Shown: piece after piece, positions 42,105-50,620 of the stretch
Layout of the letters: each line of letters begins with the position of its first letter
Position numbering within the stretch: position 1 is the stretch's first letter
Assembly (NCBI GenBank): GCA_910579305.1
Contig: CAJTTA010000010.1
Span: 1-57,085, forward strand
DNA from: an uncultured Muribaculaceae bacterium
Lineage (GTDB): Bacteria; Bacteroidota; Bacteroidia; Bacteroidales; Muribaculaceae
DNA length: 57,085 nt
Reading direction: 5' to 3'
Notes under the pieces: model-generated
Told to the model about the DNA's origin: nothing
The model's database searches: none
Seen by the model: the letters and a program-made list of their open reading frames with translations, nothing else
Program-made: the position numbers and the translations under genes

Positions 42105-43334
42105 TCACCAGCTTCCCGAGGCGCCGCCCCCGCCGAAACTGCCTCCGCCCCAGCTTCCGCCGGACATGCCGCCTCCGCCGCCTCGACCTCCTGAGCCCCC
42201 GCCTATGATCACCCCGGCTGCGAGCCGGGCTATGGTATAAGGCTGCCCGTTGCGGAAGCCGCAGTTCTTGCAGCCATATACCTTGACTCCACGGCCCTGA
42301 CGCATGGTGGTGGGCTGCACCTCCACCCGGTCGTAGAGCATGGAATAGGCGCGTGCATGGCAATGAGGACATGGTCTATAGGGAGACTGCTGCTCAAACG
42401 GGAAGACATCGGTGGCGCCACACTTGGGACAAAGCCACACATCATAGTCCACCGACTTGAGATTCTCTTCAAGATCCTGCGCCGGAGTGAGATATCTGTT
42501 ATCCTCATCCTCCGGCAGCTTTTTCATAATTGTGCCACACACATCACAGCGCCTCGGCCTGTTGCGGTAATGATGCGCCAGCCACAGCATGAGCAACGCG
42601 CCGGGCAATCCCAACAGCGCCGAGAGCACGGTGAAGATCCACACCGTAGGCATAGCCGCACGCAATATCCTGGTCTTCTCGAAGTCATCCTTGCCCCGGA
42701 GCCTGAAGAGCCTGAAGATGATCCAGGCGTAAAGCCCCGCCCCCACAAGACATGCCAGCATCCACATGACCCGCAGCAGAGAGGACGTGTCTATCGCGTC
42801 ATTCTCATTATCCGATCTTATCTCGGCGGCAGCCTCGGGGTCGGTAAGGATATTGAAGACAGTGTCGGATGTGTCGACCACGGCATCATCAAGGTCGCCG
42901 GTGCGCATGCAGGGAACTATCACTTCATTTATAATGCGATTGCATGCGGCGTCGGGGAGCACTCCCTCCAGTCCTTTGCCAGTGTGTATGCGCACCTGTC
43001 GCCCACCTATGTCGAAGAGGATCACGAGGCCGTTGCTGTTGTCGCTCTTCCCCACTCCCCAGCCTGATGCCAGCTCGTGAGTAAAATCGAATATGTCTTT
43101 GTCTATCTCAGGCAATACCACTATCGCCACTTCGGCACCGGTGGAATCCATAAGCGCACGCAGCCGGGAGTCGGCCTGCGCTCTGGCCGAGGCCGAGAGA
43201 AGGCTGTCGGGATCGGAGACAAATTTATTGGAGTCGGCAAGATGCACATTGGGCACATCGGCCGGAGTGTAGCTCTTTGCTCCGGCCCAGAAGGCACAGA
43301 CTACAAGAAGCAGCAGTGATAAATATTTCTTCAT
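42105..43334 (-). CDS. TPM-domain membrane protein with four CxxC pairs and Gly-rich tail
   Basis: A 409-residue protein: signal peptide (cleavage near AGAKS), then a periplasmic TPM domain (about 25-165, with VAIVVLPEI and GLVILFDIGGRQVRIHTGKGLEGVLPD). Membrane segments lie at about 190-210 and 230-255. A cytoplasmic-side region carries four CxxC pairs (CDVC, CPKC, CPHC, CKNC) likely to bind zinc. The last 35 residues are Gly/Ser-rich. TPM proteins are known for roles in photosystem repair and phosphatase-like or chaperone activity in plants, and are mostly uncharacterised in bacteria. It is cotranscribed with dgt. Confidence 0.85.
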   Translation of the reverse strand: MKKYLSLLLLVVCAFWAGAKSYTPADVPNVHLADSNKFVSDPDSLLSASARAQADSRLRALMDSTGAEVAIVVLPEIDKDIFDFTHELASGWGVGKSDNSNGLVILFDIGGRQVRIHTGKGLEGVLPDAACNRIINEVIVPCMRTGDLDDAVVDTSDTVFNILTDPEAAAEIRSDNENDAIDTSSLLRVMWMLACLVGAGLYAWIIFRLFRLRGKDDFEKTRILRAAMPTVWIFTVLSALLGLPGALLMLWLAHHYRNRPRRCDVCGTIMKKLPEDEDNRYLTPAQDLEENLKSVDYDVWLCPKCGATDVFPFEQQSPYRPCPHCHARAYSMLYDRVEVQPTTMRQGRGVKVYGCKNCGFRNGQPYTIARLAAGVIIGGGSGGRGGGGGMSGGSWGGGSFGGGGASGSW

Positions 43335-43364
43335 ACGCGTTTCTTTAGAGATAGTGTCGGAGAC

Positions 43365-44714
43365 TTACACAGCCGGCAGGCTGTGGCCGTTAAGCTTTCG
43401 GAAAAGGTCGAGGGCATAGACATCGGTCATGGCGCTCACATGGTCAAGCACACTCAGTATCCTGCCATATCTGTCGGGGGCGTCCGTCTCATACTGCTCC
43501 GGTATCTTGTGCAGCAACAGACGGGAGGCATATTCCTCCGGATGCAGCACGGCCTCAAGCAGACGCCCAAGCAGGTAAGTGATGATGCGATGGCCTGCCA
43601 GTTCTATATCAACAACTTCAGTGGCCGAATAGATCTTATCGAATGCCGTGTGCGAACAGCTTGCATATGCTTCCCGCGCCTGCATAGACCTCATATTGTC
43701 GATGAGCGACCCCTTAAGACGTCCGCTCAATATATCATCTTCATGATCGAGGAATGCCGCGGCGCATTGCTCCGTGAGCGCTCCTATTGCGGTAGACCTC
43801 AGATAAGCCACTTTTTCATTAGGATCGCTCACACGCCCCAGCGTCTCCCATGTGTGATTTTTTCTTTCTTCGGGCACATAAGCCATGAGCAACTCCACTG
43901 TGTGGTCATGCGGAAGTATCTTGAGTTTGTGTGCATCCTCTATATCCATTATCTGATAGCAGATGTCGTCGGCGGCCTCCACTATATACACCAGCGGGTG
44001 GCGCATGAATATCGTCTGCCCCTCATCGAGGGCCGGAATGCCCAGCTCGGCGGCTATTTTGCGATATATGGGCAATTCGGCCGAGAAAAAACCGAACTTG
44101 CCTTTGGCCCCGGCATGAATGGAGGCATAGGGATATTTCACTATCGAGGCCAGGGCGGAATAGGTCATGGCAAAACCGCCCGGACGCCGCCCGGCGAACT
44201 GATGCACGAGCACCCGCAGAGAATTGGCATTTCCCTCGAAGTTGATTATGTCGGCCCATTGCTCTTCGGTGAGATCCCCTCTCATGTCACGCCCCCGCTG
44301 CTCGGAGAAGAATGTGCCTATGGCTTTCTCGCCGGAATGCCCGAAGGGAGGATTCCCGAGATCATGACAGAGGCATGCCGTGGCCACAATGTCTCCGAGG
44401 TGTTGCAATATGCCGACCCATGAGCGGGACGCATACTTCACCCTCAGCCCATCGGCCACCACATTGGCCATGGAGCGCCCCACGCTCGACACCTCCAGGC
44501 TATGGGTGAGACGGTTATGCACGAATATAGAGCCTGGCAGAGGGAATACCTGTGTCTTGTTCTGCAGGCGCCTGAACGGAGATGAAAATATCATGCGGTC
44601 GAAATCGCGCTGAAAGTCGGAACGAGTGTGAGAGCGCGGATCGTGATACCGCTCCAGGCCCAGACGCTTGCTTGATATGAGAAGAGGCCACTGCATGGCC
44701 GGAGAATTTTCCAT
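43365..44714 (-). CDS. dgt: Deoxyguanosinetriphosphate triphosphohydrolase-like protein
   Basis: A 449-residue HD-domain enzyme. The N-terminus has FRRLQNKTQVFPLP and HNRLTHSLEVSSVGR, and the HD motif is CHDLGNPPFGHSGEKAI. These define dGTPases, which cleave dGTP to deoxyguanosine and triphosphate. The start is supported by a consensus promoter whose -7 box lies 4 bases before the ATG. The TPM gene follows 30 bases downstream. It is divergent from pyrE. Confidence 0.93.
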   Translation of the reverse strand: MENSPAMQWPLLISSKRLGLERYHDPRSHTRSDFQRDFDRMIFSSPFRRLQNKTQVFPLPGSIFVHNRLTHSLEVSSVGRSMANVVADGLRVKYASRSWVGILQHLGDIVATACLCHDLGNPPFGHSGEKAIGTFFSEQRGRDMRGDLTEEQWADIINFEGNANSLRVLVHQFAGRRPGGFAMTYSALASIVKYPYASIHAGAKGKFGFFSAELPIYRKIAAELGIPALDEGQTIFMRHPLVYIVEAADDICYQIMDIEDAHKLKILPHDHTVELLMAYVPEERKNHTWETLGRVSDPNEKVAYLRSTAIGALTEQCAAAFLDHEDDILSGRLKGSLIDNMRSMQAREAYASCSHTAFDKIYSATEVVDIELAGHRIITYLLGRLLEAVLHPEEYASRLLLHKIPEQYETDAPDRYGRILSVLDHVSAMTDVYALDLFRKLNGHSLPAV

Positions 44715-44718
44715 GAGA

Positions 44719-44750
44719 CAAAAGTACGAATTTTTTCATAAATCGCCAAA
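44719..44750 (-). promoter_or_regulatory. Promoter for dgt-TPM, 4 bases from the ATG
   Basis: On the minus strand: TTTG (44750-44747), a 20-bp spacer and TACTTTTG (44726-44719). Only TCTC lies between the box and the dgt ATG. Confidence 0.75.
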
Positions 44751-44802
44751 GCAATATTGCTGTCGGCCATAAGATATTTACCATAAAAATCGGGGTGTTC
44801 AC

Positions 44803-44832
44803 TTGGGGTATCATAATTTTTTTGTAATTTTG
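44803..44832 (+). promoter_or_regulatory. Promoter for the pyrE operon
   Basis: TTG (44803-44805), a 19-bp spacer and TAATTTTG (44825-44832). The leader to the pyrE ATG at 44885 is about 45 bases. Confidence 0.72.
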
Positions 44833-44884
44833 CATGCTTAAACAGCATCTTTATAGCAATCATTTTTTAACCGAATTCAGATTT

Positions 44885-45538
44885 ATGAAAAGCCCTGACC
44901 GCCAACTGGCTGAAAAACTCCTTCAGATAAGTGCCATCAAGCTGCAGCCCAATAATCCCTTCACCTGGGCATCCGGATGGAATTCCCCGATCTATACCGA
45001 CAATCGCAAGACTCTGTCATATCCCGACATACGCTCTTTCATCAAGGTGGAACTCAGCCGCATCATCCTTGAGAACTTCCCTGAAGTAGAGGCTATAGCA
45101 GGCGTGGCTACCGGAGCCATCGCAATGGGTGCTCTTGTGGCCGACACACTGGGCCTTCCCTACGTATACGTGCGCTCCACGCCCAAGGATCATGGCCTGG
45201 AAAACCTCATCGAAGGCAATCTGAAACCCTCTCAGAAGGTAGTGGTCATAGAAGATCTCGTGAGCACCGGCGGCTCTTCGCTAAAGGCAGTGGAAGCCAT
45301 ACGCATGGCCGGATGTGAAGTGCTCGGCATGTGCGCTATGTTCAGCTATGAATTCCCCGTATCGGTGAAGCGCTTCCGCGATGCCAACGTGAACCTCATC
45401 ACTCTCTCCAATTATTCGGCCATGCTGGAGGCCGCGCTTGAGACCAATTACATTCAGGCTGAAGAGCTTGACACGCTCCGCGAATGGCGCAAGGATCCTG
45501 CCAACTGGATGCCCAATACCGATAGTCTTAAAGCTTAA
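44885..45538 (+). CDS. pyrE: Orotate phosphoribosyltransferase
   Basis: A 217-residue PRTase. It has SGWNSPIYTDNRKTLSYP at the start, AIAGVATGAIAMGAL in the middle and the PRPP motif VVVIEDLVSTGGSS. It forms OMP from orotate in pyrimidine synthesis. The frame extends upstream to 44834, but that part overlaps the promoter; the ATG at 44885 gives the normal N-terminus. It is the first of five closely spaced genes. Confidence 0.96.
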   Translation: MKSPDRQLAEKLLQISAIKLQPNNPFTWASGWNSPIYTDNRKTLSYPDIRSFIKVELSRIILENFPEVEAIAGVATGAIAMGALVADTLGLPYVYVRSTPKDHGLENLIEGNLKPSQKVVVIEDLVSTGGSSLKAVEAIRMAGCEVLGMCAMFSYEFPVSVKRFRDANVNLITLSNYSAMLEAALETNYIQAEELDTLREWRKDPANWMPNTDSLKA

Positions 45539-45547
45539 GGAGGCAGG

Positions 45548-45991
45548 ATGGCATCAGAATTCAAAAGTAAGACCGGGATTGTGAATGCACCTGTGGAGAT
45601 GGTGTATGCCCGCCTGAGCAATCCTGAGAATCTGCGCACGCTCTGGGATAATGTACCGGCCGACCGGATCCCCGCCGACAAGCTTGAGCAGCTTAAGAAT
45701 GTGAGGATAACTGCCGACAGCATCACATTGCCCGGAGGCCCTACAGGCTCTGTCACTCTGCGTCTTGACCACTGCGAGGCGCCCTCTCTCGTGCGCCTAA
45801 AGGCTGCCGACCTCCCCGTGTCGCTCATCATGGAGCTGCATCTCAAGGAAGCGGACTCTCATACTACTGAGGCGCAGGCAGTGATAGTGGCCGACATACC
45901 CATGATGCTGCGTCCGATGGTGAAAGGCCCGTTGCAGCAGGTGGCCGACAAGGTGATAGAACTTATTGCCGGCATACCGTTTGCCGATTAG
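45548..45991 (+). CDS. SRPBCC (START-like) family protein
   Basis: A 147-residue protein with the polyketide cyclase/Bet v1-like layout: MASEFKSKTGIVNAPVEMVYARLSNPENLRTLWDNVP at the N-terminus and a long C-terminal helix GPLQQVADKVIELIAGIPF. These proteins bind hydrophobic ligands in a cavity; the ligand here is unknown. It starts 9 bases after pyrE, a pairing common in Bacteroidales. Confidence 0.85.
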   Translation: MASEFKSKTGIVNAPVEMVYARLSNPENLRTLWDNVPADRIPADKLEQLKNVRITADSITLPGGPTGSVTLRLDHCEAPSLVRLKAADLPVSLIMELHLKEADSHTTEAQAVIVADIPMMLRPMVKGPLQQVADKVIELIAGIPFAD

Positions 45992-46015
45992 ACCCGGAAA
46001 ATCACTACACTGTCA

Positions 46016-46549
46016 ATGAAGCTGATAGTCCACAGAAACATACTTACCCTCTCCGTCATGGCCTTAACGGTCATGACGGCATTTGTATCATGTGGCGAAG
46101 ACCTTGACGACAACAGGATTCCCGCTTTCAGCGTGCAGATAAATCTGGCCAATGCCGGCCTTTGGAACACATATGGAGTGCATGGCTATGGCGACTTCCG
46201 CTATTTTGTGCGTCAGACGGGGGAACCATCCAATTTCTTCTATGGCGAGACCACATATACAGGCTTCGGTGGCGTGCTGCTCATTGATGGCATGAATCCG
46301 TTTGAAGCCGGCTCCATAGTGCCTCTGGCCTACGACCTTGCCTGCCCGGTGGAATGTAATGCCGACATACGCGTGGCGATTGATCCTGACGGTCTTGACG
46401 CCGTATGCCCAGTGTGCGGCTCTCACTATGATGTGACCATGGGATCCGGCGCCCCCCTCTCTGGCCCTGCTCTCACCGGGCAAGTGAAGTATGGCCTGCA
46501 ACGTTATCACGCATGGCCTCAAAACGGCGGTTACATGATAACCCGCTGA
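46016..46549 (+). CDS. Lipoprotein with a Rieske-like fold and four-cysteine site
   Basis: A 177-residue lipoprotein (lipobox VSC, Cys26, followed by GEDLDD). The C-terminal half has the layout of a Rieske domain: PLAYDLACPVEC, then 16 residues, then CPVCGSHYDV and GAPLSGPA. In a true Rieske centre the ligands are C-x-H and C-x2-H. Here the four candidate ligands are Cys110, Cys114, Cys131 and Cys134, with His137 just after. A cluster or zinc ion bound by four cysteines is possible, but neither is established. It is in the pyrE operon between SRPBCC and LysE genes. Confidence 0.75.
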   Translation: MKLIVHRNILTLSVMALTVMTAFVSCGEDLDDNRIPAFSVQINLANAGLWNTYGVHGYGDFRYFVRQTGEPSNFFYGETTYTGFGGVLLIDGMNPFEAGSIVPLAYDLACPVECNADIRVAIDPDGLDAVCPVCGSHYDVTMGSGAPLSGPALTGQVKYGLQRYHAWPQNGGYMITR

Positions 46550-46567
46550 CAGATAATCCTTACGATC

Positions 46568-47209
46568 GTGGAGATATTGCTTTACACCATATTGCGTGCC
46601 CTCGTAGTGGGTATTGTCATATCGGCCCCTATGGGCCCGGTGGGCGTTCTCTGCATCCAGCGCACCCTTAACCGTGGACGCCTGGCCGGATTCTACACCG
46701 GCGTGGGGGCTGCGGTGTCCGACCTGTGCTACTCGCTGATCACATGCTTCGGCCTCACACTGATCGAGGGGACTCTGAATGAGAACCAGGATGTGATCAA
46801 GCTCGTAGGCTCGCTTGTGCTGGTGGCATTCGGCATATACCTATTCCGCAAGAAGCCCATGCCGGGTATCAACAATGAGGATAGAGCCAACACCACGCCT
46901 CACAGCGAGATTCTAACCGGATTTCTCTTCACGGCAAGCAACCCCCTCATTATCTTCCTGATAATAGGCGTGTTTGCCCGCCTGAATTTTCTTGACACCG
47001 GCATGACGTGGTATCACTACCTGGCCGGATTCATATTCATCATTGCCGGCGCTCTACTGTGGTGGTGGTGCATCACATGGGGGGTAAACAAGCTCAGGGC
47101 CCACTTCAACCTGCGCTCCATGTGGCTTATCAACCGCATCACCGGCTCCATAATTCTCATCTTTGCCATAGTGGGCATCTTCACCTCAGTCAATTCCATG
47201 TTCTTATGA
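46568..47209 (+). CDS. LysE family amino-acid exporter
   Basis: A 213-residue membrane protein with about six hydrophobic segments and the LysE/RhtB family start VVGIVISAPMGPVGVLCIQRTLNRGRLAGFYTGVGAAVSD. FLFTASNPLIIFLIIGVF is the second conserved region. It exports amino acids or related solutes; the substrate is unknown. The start codon is GTG at 46568, 18 bases after the lipoprotein gene. It overlaps the next gene by 4 bases (ATGA). Confidence 0.9.
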   Translation: MEILLYTILRALVVGIVISAPMGPVGVLCIQRTLNRGRLAGFYTGVGAAVSDLCYSLITCFGLTLIEGTLNENQDVIKLVGSLVLVAFGIYLFRKKPMPGINNEDRANTTPHSEILTGFLFTASNPLIIFLIIGVFARLNFLDTGMTWYHYLAGFIFIIAGALLWWWCITWGVNKLRAHFNLRSMWLINRITGSIILIFAIVGIFTSVNSMFL

Positions 47210-48312
47210 GGCGCCTGATCCTGTCACTGCTTCTTGCCTCGCTCTTCATGTACATGAAAGGCGAGTTTATTTATTTCGACAGAGAAACGGGCTTCGGCCC
47301 CTTTGCGCCTGGCAGCGAATGGCGACTCAGACACGACTCTATACCGGCCTCCGTCTCTCTCCTGAACATTGACGCTCCGGCTCACAATGAGCTCACAATG
47401 ATGACATATGTAAAAAACAGGCGTGGCGGAGTCAATGCCTCTGGAACATATGTCGACGCGGCCGGCAAGCGAAGAAAGTCCGAGAGACCCGGCATGCGGT
47501 TCATAATGGTCAACGAAGTCGGCGACACTCTTCGCATCGAAGTCCGCTCCACACCTGTAGAGAATCCGGAGATGCTTGCCCGAGAGAGCTTTACAATAAG
47601 CTGGCGGCTGAATGCCGGAGGTGTGGAGGAATCACATGCCTTTGTCACTGAGATTGCTGACAATTCTCCATTCCACAACGGCTCGCCGGCAGCGCTGTCG
47701 CTCCAACTGAATCCTCTTGGATGCTCCGGCACATTGCGTATCACAGAAGGCATAGCCGGGCGCAATACTCTCTGGAATAGCACAGATGACATCTCTTCTC
47801 TTTATCAGTTCCTCACCGGCCCGTCCGTGACTGCAATAGGCCTTGAGGCCATGCCTGGAGGAGAGATTGACGTAGTGTGCCTTGCGATAGCTTTCGACGC
47901 CGAGAGAGAAGACCCCCTGCTGATCGACCCGGAGGAGATTGAGACTATACTCAAGACCACATCCGACCCCTATGCCGGTTATTGGAGACTGACGGATTTC
48001 AGCACCGACGACTCCATGTTGCTGCCCGGAGGCGAATATGTGTGTGCGATGATCCCCTCGGGAGCCGGAAGATACAAGCTTCTATATCTGAGCGGCGCAC
48101 AAAGAAACGCTGCCCGATGGCTGCCCGGAATGCTGAAAGCTACTCTGAGACCGGCGGGAGTGCCCGGAGCATTCCGAGCGACATGGCTCGATGCCGAGGG
48201 GCGTTCGCTTGACAATGACTGTGCCGTGCAGATGGAGTCGACACGCCTGCTCACAGTGCAGTTTCCCCACCTTATCTCCACACTACGGATGCACAAAATT
48301 AAGAAGCCGTGA
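47206..48312 (+). CDS. Secreted protein of unknown function
   Basis: A 368-residue protein with an N-terminal hydrophobic segment (MRRLILSLLLASLFMYMKG) that looks like a signal peptide or anchor. The body is beta-rich, with two similar-looking halves: EWRLRHDSIPASVSLLN and the later GYWRLTDFSTDDSMLLPGGEYVCAMIPSGAGRYKLLYLSG. I recognise no family with confidence. The ATG at 47206 overlaps the LysE stop (ATGA), which supports this start although the frame is open back to 47008. It is the last gene of the pyrE operon. Confidence 0.75.
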   Translation: MRRLILSLLLASLFMYMKGEFIYFDRETGFGPFAPGSEWRLRHDSIPASVSLLNIDAPAHNELTMMTYVKNRRGGVNASGTYVDAAGKRRKSERPGMRFIMVNEVGDTLRIEVRSTPVENPEMLARESFTISWRLNAGGVEESHAFVTEIADNSPFHNGSPAALSLQLNPLGCSGTLRITEGIAGRNTLWNSTDDISSLYQFLTGPSVTAIGLEAMPGGEIDVVCLAIAFDAEREDPLLIDPEEIETILKTTSDPYAGYWRLTDFSTDDSMLLPGGEYVCAMIPSGAGRYKLLYLSGAQRNAARWLPGMLKATLRPAGVPGAFRATWLDAEGRSLDNDCAVQMESTRLLTVQFPHLISTLRMHKIKKP

Positions 48313-48322
48313 GATTTTTGAC

Positions 48323-48353
48323 TTGCAATTTTGTTATATAATAACTACCTTTG
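48323..48353 (+). promoter_or_regulatory. Promoter for the dut operon
   Basis: TTG (48323-48325), a 20-bp spacer and TACCTTTG (48346-48353). The leader to the GTG start of dut is about 24 bases. Confidence 0.75.
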
Positions 48354-48382
48354 TAAGTTAATAAAATCAATATTCTCTAAAA

Positions 48383-48820
48383 GTGAACATCTCCATCATC
48401 AACCGCAGTGACAATCAGCTCCCTGCTTATGCCACTCCTCTGAGCGCCGGCATGGACGTGCGTGCATACCTGCCCGAAAGAAGCATTGTTATAAACCCGG
48501 GTGAGCGTTGCCTTGTGCCCACAGGGCTGTACATGGCTCTTCCCGAAGGCATGGAGTGTCAGGTGCGCCCTCGCTCAGGGCTCGCCCTGAAGCATGGTGT
48601 GACAGTGCTTAACGCTCCCGGCACTATCGATGCCGACTACCGCGGCGAGGTGGGGGTGATACTCGTGAACCTTGGCAGCGAGCCATTTGTGGTGAATAGC
48701 GGCGACCGCATAGCCCAGCTTGTCTTTGCTGCGTGCCTCTCCGTGCAGCTTGAGAGCGTGGACGAGCTGCCCTCTTCCGAAAGAGGCGAGGGGGGCTTCG
48801 GCCATTCCGGCATAAAATAA
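48383..48820 (+). CDS. dut: dUTP diphosphatase
   Basis: A 145-residue trimeric-type dUTPase with the five conserved motifs visible: YATPLSAGMDVRAY, VRPRSGLALKHGV, GTIDADYRGEVGVI, GDRIAQLVFA and a C-terminal RGEGGFGHSG. It removes dUTP and supplies dUMP. The start is GTG at 48383; the encoded N-terminus NISIINRSDNQLPAYAT matches the family. It heads a transcript of at least seven genes with gaps of 12 bases or less, overlaps, or 35 bases at most. Confidence 0.96.
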   Translation: MNISIINRSDNQLPAYATPLSAGMDVRAYLPERSIVINPGERCLVPTGLYMALPEGMECQVRPRSGLALKHGVTVLNAPGTIDADYRGEVGVILVNLGSEPFVVNSGDRIAQLVFAACLSVQLESVDELPSSERGEGGFGHSGIK

Positions 48821-48832
48821 CGCACTGATATT

Positions 48833-50620
48833 ATGAAAAATCATAAGCTACATACTCTGCTTCTGGCGGCTCTGCTCCTCATTGGGGCCGGAATAATGAG
48901 AGGCGTCACCGAGGAGCAACAGCGCAAAAGCCGCCACTTCGCCATAGCAGCCATGCAGGCGACAATCAACGGCGATGCCTCGGCAAGCCATGAACTTTAC
49001 AAGAAGGCTTACGCTCTCGATCCCTCCAATCTCTCGGCAGGCTATTCTCTGGCACTCGGAGATCTCTCTGCTGCGCAAGAAGAGGACACTGCCGCTATCG
49101 ACAAGGCTCTGTCGATGATGCGTGAATATGTGGATGCCTACCCGGCCGACTACAACGAAGGGGAGTATTATGCTTATCTGTGCTCTATGGTGGGACACAC
49201 AAGGGAGGCGGCACGGGTCACCCGAAGAATACATGACCTCTATCCCGATCGCACGGAACTGCTTCCCACTCTTGCTGGCTACTACATGCAGATGGGTGAA
49301 TATGATTCCACGCTCGCATATTTCAATAAGTTTGAAGAGCTGGAAGGAGCGTCTCCTCAGGTGTCGATGCGCAAGATTCTCACTCACCTCATGAAACAGG
49401 ATACTGTGGCGGCACTTGCCGAGGCAGGCTCCGGCATACGCTCCAATCCTCGCAATCCTGACGGGTATATACTCAAAGGAACCGTGATACGCTACATAGG
49501 ATTTCCCGACTCCACGCTCTTCTATCTCAAGAAAGCCGAGGAGACCGACCCCTCTTATGGAGCGGCAAAGATGGCTCTCGCCCAATATTATGAAGAGACG
49601 GGCGACAGCGCTGCGTTTGCCGAGAAAGTATATGAGGCTTTGCTCATGGATGATCTTGAGCTTGAACAGAAGGCCGAGCTGCTGTCTGCCTTCGTGGAGC
49701 CCATTCTTGCTGCACGAAAGAGCACACAGCAGGCCGATTCTCTCTTCAGCGTCCTGCGCAACCAGTATCCGCATGAGCCTGTGATCCTCGACATGTCGGC
49801 CCGATACGCTTATGCCAAGGGTAACGCCGGCGAGGCAGCCGAGCAGGTAGGGTTTGCCATTGATCTTGATCCTGAGAATGCCACTTATCGCCTGCAACAG
49901 CTCACATATCTTATCTCCGACGGCAAATATGCCTCGGCCACTAAAGCCTATGAGGAGCTGCCTGAGGAAATGGCATCCGATCCCGGCCTGCTTTATCTGG
50001 GTGCCGTGGCATATACTTCTGACAAGCGCCCTGACGCTGCCCTGAAAATAGCAAATGACCTTATCTCCAGGCTTTCCCCCGGAGCAGAAATATCCGACAC
50101 GCTGGCTTTACGCAACATCAAAGGACTTAACGACCGTCAGCGCTCGGTGCTCAGCGATGTCTACACCCTGATAGGAGACACTTATTATCAGCTCAAGGAG
50201 CTCGACAAGGCGTATCTTGCTTATGACAATTCCCTGCTGGCCAATCCGGTAAATGCCGGCACGCTCAACAACTACGCCTATTTTCTCAGCGAAAACAAGG
50301 GGGATCTCGACAAGGCTCTGAAGATGAGCTCCGAAGCAATAGCCATCGACCCTGACAATGCCACTTATCTCGACACGTATGCATGGATTCTGTTCCGCCG
50401 CGGAGAATACAAGGAGGCGCTTGAATATGAAAAAAGCGCGCTTGAGAAAGCCGGCACTCAGGCGGAATCGGCTGAATACTACGAACATATGGGCGACATA
50501 TACTTCATGAACGGGTCTCCCGACAAGGCCCTGGAGATGTGGAAAAAAGCCCTGCCGCTTGATAGCGGCAATGAACTCCTGCGCCGTAAAATAAAGAATA
50601 AGACGTATTTCTATGAATAA
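48833..50620 (+). CDS. Tetratricopeptide-repeat protein
   Basis: A 595-residue protein with an N-terminal hydrophobic signal-like segment (LLLAALLLIGAGIM). At least eight TPR-type helical pairs follow; recognisable repeats include DSTLAYFNKFEELEGASP, LYLGAVAYTSDKRPDAALKIA and GDLDKALKMSSEAIAIDPDN. This protein-interaction scaffold is probably periplasmic or membrane-anchored. In Bacteroidales it is typically found between dut and DUF4292. It overlaps the next gene by 8 bases. Confidence 0.88.
   Translation: MKNHKLHTLLLAALLLIGAGIMRGVTEEQQRKSRHFAIAAMQATINGDASASHELYKKAYALDPSNLSAGYSLALGDLSAAQEEDTAAIDKALSMMREYVDAYPADYNEGEYYAYLCSMVGHTREAARVTRRIHDLYPDRTELLPTLAGYYMQMGEYDSTLAYFNKFEELEGASPQVSMRKILTHLMKQDTVAALAEAGSGIRSNPRNPDGYILKGTVIRYIGFPDSTLFYLKKAEETDPSYGAAKMALAQYYEETGDSAAFAEKVYEALLMDDLELEQKAELLSAFVEPILAARKSTQQADSLFSVLRNQYPHEPVILDMSARYAYAKGNAGEAAEQVGFAIDLDPENATYRLQQLTYLISDGKYASATKAYEELPEEMASDPGLLYLGAVAYTSDKRPDAALKIANDLISRLSPGAEISDTLALRNIKGLNDRQRSVLSDVYTLIGDTYYQLKELDKAYLAYDNSLLANPVNAGTLNNYAYFLSENKGDLDKALKMSSEAIAIDPDNATYLDTYAWILFRRGEYKEALEYEKSALEKAGTQAESAEYYEHMGDIYFMNGSPDKALEMWKKALPLDSGNELLRRKIKNKTYFYE

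Noticed and set aside
43383..44423. 346-codon open frame on the plus strand
   Set aside because: Antisense to dgt and of implausible composition; dgt has a promoter and full motifs.
48848..49897. 349-codon open frame on the minus strand
   Set aside because: Antisense to the TPR gene; no start signals or recognisable domains.
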